In this document: piece by piece, positions 12,001 through 25,335 of the stretch
Layout: each line of letters starts with the position of its first letter
Numbering within the stretch: the first letter of the stretch is position 1
NCBI GenBank assembly: GCA_037954235.1
Contig: JBBMOA010000012.1
Coordinates: 3,373,501 to 3,437,500, forward strand
Source: Aulostomus chinensis
Taxonomy: Eukaryota > Chordata > Actinopteri > Syngnathiformes > Aulostomidae
Direction of reading: 5' to 3'
DNA: 64,000 nt
Translations under genes and position numbers: made by a program
The notes under the pieces: model-generated
What the model was told of the DNA's origin: nothing
Database searches by the model: none
What the model saw: the letters and a program-made list of their open reading frames with translations, nothing else

Positions 12001-14484
12001 TACACCTGCAGTGGCAACTTTCATTCTGCAACTGATACAAACACAATCAAGAGTACTTTTACTGGATTACAAACTACAAAAGGAGACTGTGAGAAAAGTT
12101 TGTGACTCGAAAGATGGCGCGTGGGTATGAACACCCCGTGGTGACATATTTCCATGCGCCGCATTCATTTACACCCTGTGTTGAAGCACGGAAGTGGCAA
12201 AGTGCAAAGGGACATTTAAAACAATGGGGTCCCACGTTACCCCGTAGGCCTGCAGTGGCGTTACGGTTCCAGACGAGAACGTTCCGAGGGTTACGGTTCT
12301 ATAATCTCCGACAGTCGTTGCCTTCTCCACATCAGCTTCGCTCGAGTGTCACCGCGCTTCTAAATCGTCTCTGCCAACTTCACTTTCTGCACCGTGCTCA
12401 CGTCACCACAGGCCCACACACATCAATCACAATCCACACGCATTAATCAAGAAAGACGACACCCCAGGGTGTTCTTTATTGTTATTAGTGCAGTCAGGAA
12501 TTAGACACTGGAGAAGAACTGAAGCTGTTTCCCCAATTAGAATAAAAGAATATAAGAATAAAAAGGACAAATACAATGGACAATCATTAGGCTGTACGCT
12601 GCACCCTCCATGTTTCCCACCGACCCACTGTAACGCATTTTGGAAGATGCGGTTTCTTAAAGTGAAAAATGGTCGATATTGTTGTTTATTTTTTCTCACG
12701 ATAGTTCCAGTCTCTGCAAAGCCTCGCCAACGTGACGCACGGCGAGTCATGGATTTGTCCAAAAAAAATCCTCTCAGGTGCAGGTGCTGTAACACACCCA
12801 CAGAGAAGGGGGGCATAGACAAAAACCAAACAGGGAGGAGTTAAATGGTGAACGACACTGAAAAACATTCATCACCAAAACCACAATCGGGAGAAAACAA
12901 GACTAAGTGCAGCTGTGAACGCATCGCCGCTGAGCCCTCCACGTGTAACCACATCAGCAGGCTGGGGTCAACTGTCGCAGCAGAATTCCACACATTCCAC
13001 ACACCACTGTGCTTTAGTGAAAAAGAATCCACGCACTAACGTTTGGTCCCCCCTGAAACCAGCTGATTAAGAAGCACATCCAGTGCCACTGTGTGCTTCT
13101 GAGATGTTGTCACATCTGGGTAACCCCAGCCAGGAGAGGGCCGCTGGAGCTCCTGAGTTACAACTCAGTTCCACAAAAACATCCTTGTTAGAACGCTGCA
13201 TTAAGATATCAAAAGTCCTACTTGTTCCATCGAAGACAAGAGTTCTTATCCTTTCTCTGAAGATACGGAAATCTAAATCACACACTGGGTACATTATCAC
13301 GTGTCTCTAAAGATACGCCACACACGACTCACAAACAAGCAATTTAGAGGGAAGCTGGATGTTTCATGTGACTGTGCACGGCCCTGACTGGCACACAGAT
13401 GCCGCTACTGTTACTGCAGTAACAGTTTAACTTCAATTTCCACATGTGCTCTCTGCTGAGGGCGCCCATTCACAGGCCCTTTAATAGGCTTGTGCCTGCT
13501 GCCTGCCAGGGAGGGTAACTGAGTCAGCAGCTGCTCGGTTCCGGCCGCCGCCACTATCTCAGCCCGGCACAGAGCCGTGTATGCCTCAGAAACATCAGCT
13601 TGCCAGTGGTTTGCCGCACTCTAAGCACACTGCTCATACTGTGACTCACTAATTGGAAGATTCTTTTCGGCACTGTGTGAGTGTTCACTTTTTTTAAATG
13701 ATATCTTCATCCATTTTATTTACGATCACAGGTTTGAACATCGGCCAAACCTGACAACACATGCGCTGATGAAAGAAATACCAGTGAGGTAAAAATCCCT
13801 GGACATTTTGAAACAGGCCGCGAACGGGAGGCTTAATCTCAGATTACAGGAAAGGAATGGAAGGTTGCCATGAATTCATTCGAACTAGAAAAAGCATCTC
13901 CAACAGAAAATGCAAAATGAAAACAGTAATTTGAGAGAAAAAAAACTCCAGCAATGCTGAAAATGGCCGAAACACACAGCTGAAAGGCAGAGACAAAAAA
14001 AAAAAAAAAAGCCAAGCTGAAATAATTTGGCAGGCAGGGGGGAGAGAGGGCAGGAGGACAGGTAAGAGTCCTGAAGCAGATGAACGCTGGAATATCTGAC
14101 AGGTTTGTGTGGCTACAAAACAAGAAGAAGAAGTGGCAGTGAGGCGAGGAGAGGAAGGGGAGGATCAGACGACCACTGATCGTTTGTGTTTGCCTCCTGC
14201 AGAATCATGAACATGTCATGTATTCTGGCACTCACCAGGATGACCGTGGTGTCGACTGGTCAGAAACTCCTCATGCCAACAGGACACTCGGCCAAACCCG
14301 GTTTTCAATTGTTTTTTTTGAGTCTGTTACAACCGTCTCAGCAATTTTTGTCACGCCACACCCGTCATTACCATTTTCCATTGAGTGGATTCATTGGCAT
14401 ACATTGACTGTAACATTTGCACTCAAATATCCCACTGCATTGCTGAAATAATACTAAAGCTGCGGTTCCAGCTTGTTCCTTTTT

Positions 14485-14486
<2 letters not shown>

Positions 14487-14518
<32 letters not shown>
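14487..14518. repeat. (TG)16 microsatellite; (CA)16 in the tmeff2 transcript
   Basis: A pure dinucleotide array 42 bp from the exon 3 boundary. On the transcribed (minus) strand it is CA repeat at about +43 to +74 of intron 3, preceded by CACTCACT. Confidence 0.95.
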
Positions 14519-14520
<2 letters not shown>

Positions 14521-14560
14521 TGAGTGTATTTGCTTGTGTACTTAACACAAATGTACATAC

Positions 14561-14690
14561 CGGCAGGACAGGCGCCCTCTGACAGAATAAGTACTTCAGA
14601 CTGCTGCTTGCAGGCATCCCTGCGCAGGAAGCACTCGTTCTGGTAGTTCTGATTGTTGGAGCCACAAACTGGGGCATAGTCATTGTTGCA
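14561..14690 (-). CDS. tmeff2: tmeff2 coding exon 3 (Kazal half of follistatin module 1)
   Basis: A 130-nt exon coding residues 101-143 plus one base. The acceptor is CTCTCCGCAG|TGC and the donor GCCG|GTATGT. The peptide CNNDYAPVCGSNNQNYQNEC followed by FLRRDACKQQSE and SEGACPA is the Kazal-type half of TMEFF2 follistatin module 1; human reads CNNDYVPVCGSNGESYQNEC. Cysteines 101, 109, 120, 127 and 141 complete the ten-cysteine module started in exon 2. The Kazal fold here is a growth-factor-binding module rather than a protease inhibitor (family knowledge). In the transcript a (CA)16 tract starts 43 nt downstream of the donor. Skipping this exon alone would shift the frame, whereas exons 2 and 3 together (240 nt) are frame-neutral. 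Confidence 0.95.
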
Positions 14691-17600
14691 CTGCGGAGAG
14701 GAGAACACAAGCACACACAAGAACATGAGAGGAGGCCGTATTCATCTCAGCAACTCACTTGGTGCCTGGCCTCAAATGAACTTGGGGTCATTCAACATTT
14801 TGCAAAGGAAAGTACTTGTATTTGACAACGAAAAATACTTCAGGGGACCTAGTGGGCCTTTAATGCTACCAAGTTAGGCCAAGTCAGATTCCTTGTATGT
14901 GGAGGAGACAGTTTAAAAACCCAAGTGCTTTTACACAATAAGAAAAAGAAATGGGAAATACACAGTAAATATACAAAAGACACGGATGCACATGAAGGCG
15001 AATCTGAGACCCGTTGACAAGCAGAGGCATGCCGGGGTTTAGCCTAGCTTCATGGGAGGGGATGATCCAGCAGCCCGGCTGGAGAATAACTGCGGCCCCC
15101 TTCATGTCTCAACCCACTCGGACGGCAAGCGGCAGCTGACCTTAATGTTCGAGAAGGATAACGGAGATGGAAAAGGTCATGGATGTGCTGGAGCCGGAGC
15201 AGTCCGGTCATTTTGGAATTTGGTCTGAAATTTACTGGAAAGCAGTGGAATGAGGTTGAAGTCAGAGGAACGTCACGTGATTTTCCTGGGCTTCGTTTCC
15301 AAAAGTGCAGCGGAATTTTCGCTCCGGTTGAAGATGTGAGACCGACTGACCAACCTTACTGCAATAATCCAAGCGGGAGGAAATGAAAGGACGCATTATT
15401 TATTGTTTGGCCGAAAGAAAACATGTGCTTAACCTTCCATAAAACTCGGAGCAAGTAAAATGATGACTTTACAGTAACGGATACTCTCAGCGCAACAAAT
15501 GGAAATAAATCATTTTCTTTTCACTCCTACGTGGTACAAAAGATGCCCTGAACAATGCAGTCCTAAACCTTTGAACAGCAAAGATAAAGAATCCCTATTT
15601 TGTTTGTTTGTTTTTTTTACATATTTTTTTGTTGTTAAACTCATGATGTAGGTCTTTTTAGTATATTTCTATCTTGGCACTACTAAAAGAGAATGTTTTC
15701 GCCTAACTGTCTCAAATGACCATAAAAAATTCAATGAAGATTAGATGTCTAACATAAACAGTAAAATGAAATGAGGGTTGCCATGGAGACACTTCAGAGC
15801 AGTTTAAACAGGCTTATTTCAAACATTAAATATCATTACAATGGATATCTATAAAATATGTGGTCAGATTATGAAAACAAGAGCAACTAGTAGGGAACTT
15901 TGTCAGGGGCTCACTCTCAGCCAGAACCCACGGAGGACAGCGTCTGGACACATGCGGCTCGCCCTCCTTCAGGCTGCACCTCTACGTCACGCTTGGTGGA
16001 GAATGACCAGCAGCTGTTTCGTGGTCTTCCAGGTTCAACACTTTGATCCAAATCCCCTCCAAAAATCAGCAGCGGTCCCTGTCATATGACCTTCTGTCCA
16101 CCAAATATCATCCTAATCCGCCCTTTGTTTTTTTTGAGAAACGCTAGACGTCTGGTCGATTCCCAGAAATGGATGGAAATCAACCTCAATCTCTTCAAGA
16201 AAATTGATTAGAAAATCCTCCGACGCTTTCGTTCAGATGCTCCAAAAATCTACGAGTGGCTCCTTGGCCCCCTTCTCATCCCAGCACCGCATCACAAAAA
16301 ACCCGCTTCAACAGTCTTTGTGAAACCCTACTAAAGTCAGACGAATGAGAATGAAAAACTCTCGGTTGCCACCCGCCTATGAGCTGATGAAGACGACGAC
16401 GATGAGAATGCGCGTGATGGAGGAGTGTTTTTTCCCGCTGGCCTGAACGAGACATGACATCAAGCTCTGGAATAAGGTGAAGCCAGGCTCTGGACGCGTG
16501 TAATCAGGATCTGTCATCAAAGTCCCGATGAAGCAGAAGAGCTGGCTTTTTAGCTGACTTCAACATGTTTCCCTTTACTTTGATGTTGCTTTTTTTACTC
16601 ATGAATATTTCAAAATGGATATAAAAGTATTTAAGATTTGAAATCAGAATTTCCATTCACAGTGCAGCCATTAACCCATTAATGACCACCGCATTTGTTA
16701 GCATACGTCCGGAGGCCAATACTGACACATTCTGAAGGAACTCTCATTTTTCTTAAACTCACTGCCGACACCACGTTTTCCTTTTACGACATCTATTTGC
16801 TCATTTGTTGGTGTGTTTCCTCTCTCTAATTTTTCTCCAGCGTGGTGCATCTGCTGCGGCTCGTCCCTCCGCTGTTGCAGGCGTCGGGAGGTGAACTGAG
16901 TGGCGGCTGTGAAGGATTTCTCTTTCATTCCCCCACACGGGCTGCTGGCTTGTTGGCAACTCTAGATTTCTCAGATGAGTGATGACACTAAAGGACTGAA
17001 TCTTAGTTTTCTTTTTTGTGAGGGGGGCTGTGCAGGAGAGATATGCATTTGCAATTTAATATTGATTTGTCTGGGCTGCGCCACAGGAATAACAAATGTG
17101 ACAATTCAATTGAGAAATATTCTCCACTATTCCCCAGGAAGAACGGGCGGTTATCAGACGTCCAGAAATATTGTTGCTCCTTAGTTACCCACCACAATGA
17201 TTAAATGTAAAGCCCTGAAAAATGAGTCGTGCAGAAACGTGTTCCCGCTGGGCGTGACATGACAAGGCTCACTGGAGAGCTCCCACAGGAACCGGGCTCA
17301 GAAGGCTCTTTGTCTCCACGTCTGCCCCCTTTTAAGGCTCTAATGGACTAACCTGGACTCTCTGAGGGCCAAATCGCCTGTCTGAGCCTTCACAGGACGC
17401 TACAAGACTCCAACAAAGGCCCGAGATTAGGACATAATGGATACACGTGTGCAGGTGCATCACAGTACCGCAGCACCTACGACTGTAGGAGCGGCGCAGC
17501 AGAGCTTCTCCACCTCTCATAGCTGTCGCCAGTCATTCCAGTAATGATGCCATTACTGCAGATTATTTTGAGACACCTTCTTCACCTGACACTGTATCTG

Positions 17601-18152
17601 GACTCCACCCTCTCATTCTGAGTGTGCAGTTGTTGTTTTTTTTTTTTTGTCCAGTAGATCTGGTACCACTGGCCATTTTGGTACTATATAAAACCACACA
17701 GTACCTAAGTGTCGGTCCCGGTGACATCCCGGCTGCCTGCTGAGTGTCTTTTGTCACATTTGAAGAGAGAGTTGACGCGCACAACGAGGGAATGAGGGAA
17801 TGCTCCACGTTTTTGTTACTTAGCAACAATAAGAGCTTGAGGAAAGCATTCAGAAAGGGAGGTTGCAGATTCTGCTTGTGCCAAAAAAATAAGTCTTCTG
17901 TGGACGTTCCAACTCAAAATCTTGCAAAGTATGTTCACCTTATAAAAAGTCCAGTATTAAACTAAGATGCTACGTGGCACATTAGTGAAATACAACATGT
18001 CAAACAGGAAACACTGGGCTTTTGCACTGACAAGGCCGCCTAGTCATTGTTTTCAAGTGTATTTTAGATACGTTGTCTCAGTGTGAGACCAGCACGCAGC
18101 GCGAGAGCTGCAGGGAGAAGGAACCATTGATTCAGCAGCCGGGCCCATCATA

Positions 18153-18234
18153 ACCATCAAGCAGGAATGCCATTTTAACCAGGAGAGGAGGAAACCATCG
18201 AGCAGGAATGCCGTTTTAACCAGGAGAGGAGGAG
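18153..18234. repeat. Two-copy 41-bp tandem duplication
   Basis: Units at 18153-18193 and 18194-18234 both contain GCAGGAATGCC and TTTTAACCAGGAGAGGAGGA. They differ at about two positions (A/G changes), so the duplication is recent. Confidence 0.9.
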
Positions 18235-18500
18235 GAAGAGACAACAGAGAGAAAACACACAAAGGAGAGTAAAAGGAGTAGGAGGAGTGAAGGAGGGAAA
18301 GAGTAAACTGCACACTGGCTCACGATCAAAGGGATTGAGATGCAGGAAGGAAAGAGGCTGTAGAGACGAGGAGAGGCAGAAAAATGCTGAGTGAAATTGG
18401 GCTGAGGGGAGAGAAGTCAGAGGAAATGGATGAGAGTGGGAAAGTAGAGTGAAGGGTAATGAAAGTGAAAGAAAATATAGAAGTCAGATGCAGACAGCCA

Positions 18501-18514
18501 AGAAGAGAGAGAAG

Positions 18515-18545
<31 letters not shown>

Positions 18546-18550
18546 CGCGA
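18501..18550. repeat. GA-rich microsatellite
   Basis: A GA array with GC interruptions inside a longer purine-rich stretch (about 18200-18740). That stretch explains the Ser/Leu-rich minus-strand frames there. Confidence 0.9.
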
Positions 18551-19084
18551 GCGCCCTGGCTCAACAAACTTGGCACAATAAAAAAGAACCACAGTGCCTG
18601 AGGAAAGCAAGGCATACAGGAATACAAAGAAACAGAACATCATAAAATGAAGAAGAAAAAGAAGAAATGGGGACACAGACAGAAGGAGGGAGAGAGATAG
18701 AAAATCCCTCAAAGGAGAGTGGGAGAGAATGAAGAAATGGCAACCCCACAAAGGCGCTTGGAATAGCTCACTGCAGGGCCTGTGCTTTTTTGCTATCCTT
18801 CCCTCTGTCTCCCTCCGTCTCACACTCTCTCCCATCTGGCTCAGGCTTTTCTTAACCTGGGGACTCTCGCTTAATGCCAGGCATGATGCAACGGAGGGGA
18901 AAGCTGCCCAGCAGAACCCTGCAGGTGTCTTTTAAGAGCGCCTTCTTTTCTATGAAACCCCCACCCCATCTCGTGATCTTCCCTTGTATTTGCCTCTCAA
19001 CCTGCTAAAAGAAGTGCTGAGAGGATGCGGCCTCTCAAACCAACATCTCCCTGACAGGTGCGAGACGGCGGCCGCGGCAGGTTA

Positions 19085-19105
19085 CCCCCCCCCCCCCCCC
19101 CCCCC
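19085..19105. repeat. C21 homopolymer
   Basis: A mononucleotide run in intron 2; its exact length is uncertain because such runs are prone to sequencing error. Confidence 0.9.
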
Positions 19106-20887
19106 ACAGACGCCGGCGTGACCGGCCTCTTCCACACCACACCTGTGACACGCGTGTACTCTCACTACAAGGCTGGGTTTTACTTCTCAAGGTAGGAACC
19201 ACCTTCTCTGTCTTGCTCTTGTCTGTTCTCATTTCTGTGTTTTCAAGAAGACTCTTTTTGTCTGCTTCCTTTTCTCCTCAGTTCTGCACTGCCAGTTCGC
19301 CAAGCTGTGCTGGTCATTGCCCTGCCCCCCTCTGCTGAACTGGTGAGCATCACGGACAACCACGTGCTTCTCCCTCACATGTGGAGTCCACCACCACATC
19401 ACCAGGATCACTCGATTACCCTCCTTTTTAAAAAAAAAATAGCTGCCCTTTTCCAAACAATAGCTTCGGGCTAATTTGACCTGAGGTGTCAGGTTAGATT
19501 CTGTCGTTAGTAATTAACCATTATGATAATGAAAATACAATAGTAAACATGGGAAAATTGATATGATATTCTGCAAAATGTTCAATAATTAATAAAACTC
19601 CAGTCTTGGCTTGAACTGACCTATGGGTAAGACCCGCCCTTGAAGGCACACGAGCCAATCAGAGTTCCTAGCTGCTGAGCGTCGGGTTCATTGTGTTCAT
19701 CACTGCATGCATGTCGTCATGGATGTCATCCTAACCTGCCGTTGGCGATGATATTCACAACACATCTGACCTCCCTAAGATGTACGACAAATTCATCATA
19801 GACACAATAATTCCTCAAAACACTGCAATACTCAAGTACAACAAAAGTACCGCTGAACTGTATTAGCACTGTACTACCACTTACTAGCTCAGTGGTGTGT
19901 GAGTACAGGTCAGTGCTCCCTGCTCAACAGCAACCAGCCAAGCTTTTAGATGAACTATTATTTCAATGACGGAACTCCAAGCATTTTCTTGCTTGTAAAA
20001 ATAAGTCATCTCCAGCAGGACAATGCTGCTGCTGCCCACGGCAGCTCAGGGTCACTGCTGCCAGTCACTGACACGACTGCAGCTCTGCTGGACAAATTAC
20101 CTGACGACACCTTTTCTTTTTTGCATGAATCCTTTAACTACAGCTCCTCTTCGAACCACACGTGAGCCCGCGGGACTGCATATTCATGCTCTATCTGCCG
20201 AGAGCCGGAGGGTCGGCCCTGGTATGATCCTCCTCAAGCAATCAGTGAAACAATGTTGCCACTTATCTGTTGTTTATCGGCGGTGTTGATGTGACAGTGA
20301 TAAAGGGAGCAAGCTGAGGTTACAGATTTCCTATCTGTGCCTCGCTGCGTATTCACACAGCACAGAAGCATCGTGGAAACAAAGGTGCTTCTGTGAGTCT
20401 GTGTCAGGCTGCTGCGGCTTTCACTGTTTCCTTCCGTGATAACAAGTAGCTTGTGATGCTGACAAATTTAGGCTTTGTCAGCTGTTGCTCTTTACAGTAA
20501 GTCAGTGCAGCTGAGTGTCAGCGAAATGGTGCCAAAATGTGTTTTAAGGTTGGGACGGGTCTTGTGTGAGGGAGGATTTGGGAGTATGTGAGTAATGAGC
20601 GGGGGAGAGGAAGGCAGGGGGGAGGTGGAGGGGGAGGGAATTTGATCCTCCTCTATTCTCTGCAGACGGGAGAGTGGTGGCTAATGTCCAGGGACATATG
20701 GCTCGTATGGCTTGGCTATATGTGCCTGCTGGCAGGCGGCGAGCGACACCTCTGCTGTGGCGAAACCTCGATAGTCGCGTGGCATCATGAGAGGTGTCGA
20801 TGGTCCAGAGAGTAAACAAACAGGCCAACCTGATCAAGGAGCTCCCACTGATACCTGCTTATTCATCCAAGATTCACCCCCCCCAAA

Positions 20888-20913
20888 ACACACACACACA
20901 CACACACACACAC
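20888..20913. repeat. (AC)13 microsatellite
   Basis: A pure array in intron 2 preceded by a C-rich run. Confidence 0.95.
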
Positions 20914-21064
20914 GTTTTCTTGTCATCTGAATTTTAGTTTCCACAAACGTCCTGCAGGGGCTGCTGTGGTTCTGCCTTCCCTCCTCAGCTCAGCTCTAAA
21001 AGCTAAGCTTTGGGACTGCAGCCAGAACCTGTTGTCTCCCTACCTGCCTGGGATCAGTGCATCT

Positions 21065-21066
<2 letters not shown>

Positions 21067-21127
<61 letters not shown>

Positions 21128-21178
21128 GCGCGCGCACACACACGTGCGCACACACACATACGTGCGCGCGCACACACA
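21067..21178. repeat. (CA)n(CG)n alternating purine-pyrimidine tract
   Basis: A run of 112 bp that alternates pyrimidine and purine at every step: a CA array to about 21125, then mixed CG, CA, TG and TA dinucleotides. This is the sequence class that most readily adopts left-handed Z-DNA. It is in intron 2. Confidence 0.9.
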
Positions 21179-21758
21179 AAATGCAATCCGCCGATAGAGA
21201 TCTTCTTTGTACTAAAACACCATCCAGGTTGCAAAAAGCATGCAAAACCAGCAGAGCCGTCATCATTCATTCTGTGGCTCATAAGCAGCCGAGTTCACAG
21301 AGAGTCGGACATAACTGCTGCCTGACAGGGGTGCACAAAAGACCTGGGGGTGGGGCAGACAGAGGTAGAGGGATGAAACGCAGAAAGGTATGGGAAAGAG
21401 AGAGATGTGAGCCGCTGAGAGATGCAGGGAGGCCAACAAGTGAGCAGGTTGAGCAGGGGGAGAGAGGACGGTGGTATGAGGAGGACAGAGTTGGGGAGAA
21501 CTTCAGGGGTCAAGCTCAAAATAATCTGGAAGAGAGAGGAAATGAGGGGAGCAGGAGACAAAGGAGAGCAGAGATGCAAAGTGAAGGCAAGCGCATGCAT
21601 CAGTGCGTGACCATGTAGTGGAGGGAATGAGCACACCAATTTGTGAGGTAGAGCTCTGCAAAATGCAGCGAGAGCAAACATGACAAGATATCAGCCTCAA
21701 TAAGTGAGAACACAAATGAATCATCCATCCACCCGAGGTAGCAACTCGCCGAAAAACA

Positions 21759-21759
<1 letters not shown>

Positions 21760-21802
<43 letters not shown>

Positions 21803-21807
21803 GCGCA
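21760..21807. repeat. (CA)n with GCGCGC end
   Basis: About (CA)20 running into GCGCGCA, alternating purine and pyrimidine like the tract at 21067-21178, 0.6 kb away. Confidence 0.95.
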
Positions 21808-24800
21808 TCATCATTGCAACCAACAGTTAGCCACATACATCAAACCCTGCAGACAGAAGTCACATCAAGGTTTGTGTGCAGTGCAGCGGGGGGGCCTCCC
21901 TCTTAGCTCAGATGTCCACTTGACGTGTAAACCCAAGCTGAATCCATGCTGTCATGGTCACCCCCCCACCCCCACCCCACAAAGCTGCATGGGGCGGATC
22001 AGTTGTTGTATTCGCTGCGCATGTGTAGCGTCTGGGTACGTGGAACGCAGTAGGAAAGTCAAGAGTTTCCCCTGGGAAACTTTCACAGAGGGATGCGCGT
22101 TCGTTGTTCAGCCCCCCCACGAAGCACCCGCAGAGAGATAAACAAGTGCCAAAGATCCTCCATTGTTCACTCTCAAAAATGGAGGAACGACACAAGAACA
22201 GTTCCATTCTTTCGGGTACAATTTTGAAGAGCGTATGCTTGTCATCTCAAAAGTAGAACACTGGTCTTCGAGGGACCAAACTGAGGTACACGTCCCCCCT
22301 ATGGTGACATCTCGGGGAGCGCCAAAGAAATCCCTAGTATCATCTGACTATCCGCCATCAAAAGCAAACCAGTGATTCAGAAGAAGTCGGAACTGTCGCT
22401 GTTGTGACCATCAGTTGTCAAGTCATTGTTAATTTCCATAAAATGAGCTAATATGTAGCGACCAGTCTCTTGACATTTCTTTTATTCCTCAGGAAATAAA
22501 ACGTGGGCCCTGGTGGAGGCGCGCGCCCTCTGACTGCTTCGTTTCTTTAAAAACAAAAAAGGATCTTAAATATGATTAATTCAGATGAAAGGCTTAAACG
22601 CAAAGAACCAAATGGACCTGGAGGTCAAAAATACCAACAACCCCAACAAGGCATCTATGGAGTGAAGGCTCATTAGGAAATGATGAAAATGGAGAAGTAT
22701 TCTAATTTGAGGAAGTTTAATAACCAAAGAGAACTTTTCTCATCCTGCCAGACTTTTTACTGCCTTCGGTTTATTTGCCAGCGGTGCTGCTGCCACCAGT
22801 CTCATGGCAGTAAAACTGTATTGATAAACAGTAAAAGCTGCAGTATGAGGAGTCAGTGAAGGTCTAGTACGCCGACTCGTACTCCTCTATCCATGATGGA
22901 ACGGTAAGAATAATTCCACTTGACAAAAAAAACAACTGAATCCCCTTCAGCAAACATCCACACATCCATCAATGTTTCTTGTTTTGGGATCGTTCTCAGG
23001 AAACGGAATCTATGCACAACCCGGAGCAGGATGTACTGTTGCGTAATTCCTTATAAAGAAGCTATGCAGATTTATTCTTTCATGATCTTACCAATGTACA
23101 GCCAGCGGGTGCACGGCTGAGCAGAGTAAACACCCTCGGAGACGTTCTGGCGATGGGTGCTAGCATACGGGGGTTCTGGCCTCGTTAGCGTGGCCGCCTC
23201 GCGTGCTGTGGTCATGAGTGTTCCAGGGTGAGACGGTTCTTATCTACTCAGCGCAGGTTACACCTCAGACCGCTGCAGTGGGAGCCTCCAGCTGACATGT
23301 CCTATTTCATGATGGTTGTGCCAACTCTGCAGCGAAGGACTGGTAGGTTTAGGCACAAAAAAAAGGGCTCTTTTTTGTGATGCAGGTCCAGATTCTGGCT
23401 TCCTGCTGTTTCGTGCACTCTGCGTTGATTTGTCATCTAACCTTGTCCTCTCCTAGCTGCCAACCCCCCCGTCTGCTACCTGGCAGTATGTTCACAAAAT
23501 CCAGTCAGTGGCGAGCGTGTGGCCGAGCCCACTTCCTTCTCCAGTGTGGAGAAGGAAATCATCCTATCATCTGGTATGAATTCACAAGGGCAGAAATGAA
23601 TGATTGTGTCTCTCACACAGGAAGAGGCCCCCACGGTTCCCCTGAAAGAAGCGGCTCTGTGTTCACATACAAAGAGATCGATAAATGACAACAGGGGCAC
23701 GACGGCGTCTCGCCTCTGGCTCACAAATATGTGGGCATCTTAGTGCAGTACTCGTTTTGGGTATAAGTACGAACAGTGACTGACAACAGCCCACAACATT
23801 TACATGGAGTGGGAGCCATACTGTCCAATAATCAGTGATCGATCAGGCTATTTCCAGGACTAAAGTTGTCCTTCTCTGCACCTGCCTGGAGTGACAAGCA
23901 CCTTTACGGATGAATTAATCTACTAAGAGCCGGGCAATTGTTTTTTGCATTGCGGATTCATGGCAGATGGTGTAAACCTGCACCGGCACACATTCAGGTA
24001 CTCGTCACCTTGGGCTTCTGAGCCACTGGGACATTTGAGGGGGAGCGAGGAGCTAGGGTGGGCATATCACAGGCACGCATCAGCTGCACTCTCCCGCAAG
24101 CCGTGGATAGAATAAATCAACTGGCCACACAGTATATTGCATTCCCCCATACAGCAGCAGAACAGATCCCAGAGAAGAGGACTCTGTTCTCCTGGCGGTG
24201 GACACAACAGCAGGTCTGCAGCCAGGAGAGCCGGCGGCCGACCGCCAGCACGTCAAGGTGACAAGCCTCACCCTTCTAGAGAGGCCTACAAACAGCCCCT
24301 GCCCGTGAATTTGTGGCCGTGAAACCAAATAAAACAATAACAGGAAATCTGGACGAAGTGAACCTAACAGATTAAAGGTAATTCACTGATTTAACCTTGT
24401 AAAGGCCAAATATCAACCCAAACATCCCAGCCGTAGCACAAAACCTGAGAGAGCTGAAGCACTCCGAACGGAGGATGCGAAATATAAGAATTAATGAAGG
24501 ATTCTACCAATGGGAGGCCTATTAACACCAACCAGCCTGCAGACAAGGTCAGGGTGGTCAGGTTGAAGAAGATGGCCAGAATGTTCCTGTCTCACCGGCT
24601 CAGTCACACGGTTGCCAGACATGGTTGATCGTTTCCAGCCCCACTGGGAATGTTTTACTAATTTATCAGTTCAGTAACATACTTCAGTCACAGTTAGGAA
24701 TCGTACCACACTGACGGTAAGCGCTAAACGTGCAGAGTTCTACTACCACAACAGCAACGACAGAACACGGGCCGAACACCCGGGCCAGTAAACCGATCCA

Positions 24801-25286
24801 CACCCACATTCATTATCAGCGCTAACGTGTTCACATCCATTTCAAAAGTCTAGTTTTAGTCAGAGTGATTAATAAATCATATTCGTCTGTCGTCATCTTA
24901 AGTTAATGTCTTGCAGGTGAAGCAGGAAGGCCATGAAGGTAAATCAGGTCCACCTGTCTCCTGCAGCCACAGGTCCGGTCCGATCGGCGAACTGAGGAGA
25001 ACCTTATTGGTTCCTTTGGGCTTCAGCCATTCAGTTGATTTATGACCTGCATCCCACCAGAACCTCCTTTACTGCTTGCACTTGTCACCTGGTAGCTTTT
25101 CGGCTACATCTACTTTGGTTGAACGAATAATTGATGCATCATCTTTAGCTGAATTGAGTCGTGTGTCTCCCTCTGATTAGCTGAGTCATCGATACGAATC
25201 TCCAAATAGAAAGTCCAGCATCAGCAGGCGTCTCTTCCTATAACCACGTTTTATTAGGAGATGGAGGATGTGCCCTGCGCCCCTGG

Positions 25287-25287
<1 letters not shown>

Positions 25288-25334
<47 letters not shown>
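25288..25334. repeat. (CA)23 microsatellite, left arm of an inverted pair
   Basis: A pure CA array. Its reverse complement, a (TG)20 array, lies 96 bp further right at 25431-25470. Confidence 0.95.

Positions 25335-25335
<1 letters not shown>

Larger units (their letters stand above)
3439..14560 (-). other. tmeff2: tmeff2 intron 3 (11,122 bp)
   Basis: A phase-1 intron between exon 3 and microexon 4. It contains the CpG-dense, promoter-like patch near 5740-6340, a G16 run at 7866-7881, a degraded coding-like stretch at about 8150-8640, a (CA)29 microsatellite at 8846-8903, an orphan minus-strand frame at 10406-11197, an A-run near 13996, and (TG)16 at 14487-14518 just inside the exon 3 donor. 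Between these I see no gene, RNA gene or intact mobile element. Confidence 0.85.

Noticed and set aside
18326..18835. 169-codon minus-strand ORF
   Set aside because: Ser/Leu/Phe-rich translation of a GA-rich tract, with no domain.
21010..21618. 202-codon plus-strand ORF
   Set aside because: Its start is a His-Thr run from the CA repeat and the rest is purine-rich low-complexity sequence.
22515..22535. CTCF-like reverse motif (GCGCCCTCTGACTGC)
   Set aside because: Several mismatches in the second half of the core; weaker than the motifs at 29441 and 30626.
23160..23260. tRNA-like sequence (TTAGCGTGGCCGCC... TTCCAGGGTGAGAC)
   Set aside because: No acceptable cloverleaf or B-box (GGTTCGAATCC-type) could be placed; no tRNA gene was recognised anywhere in the window.
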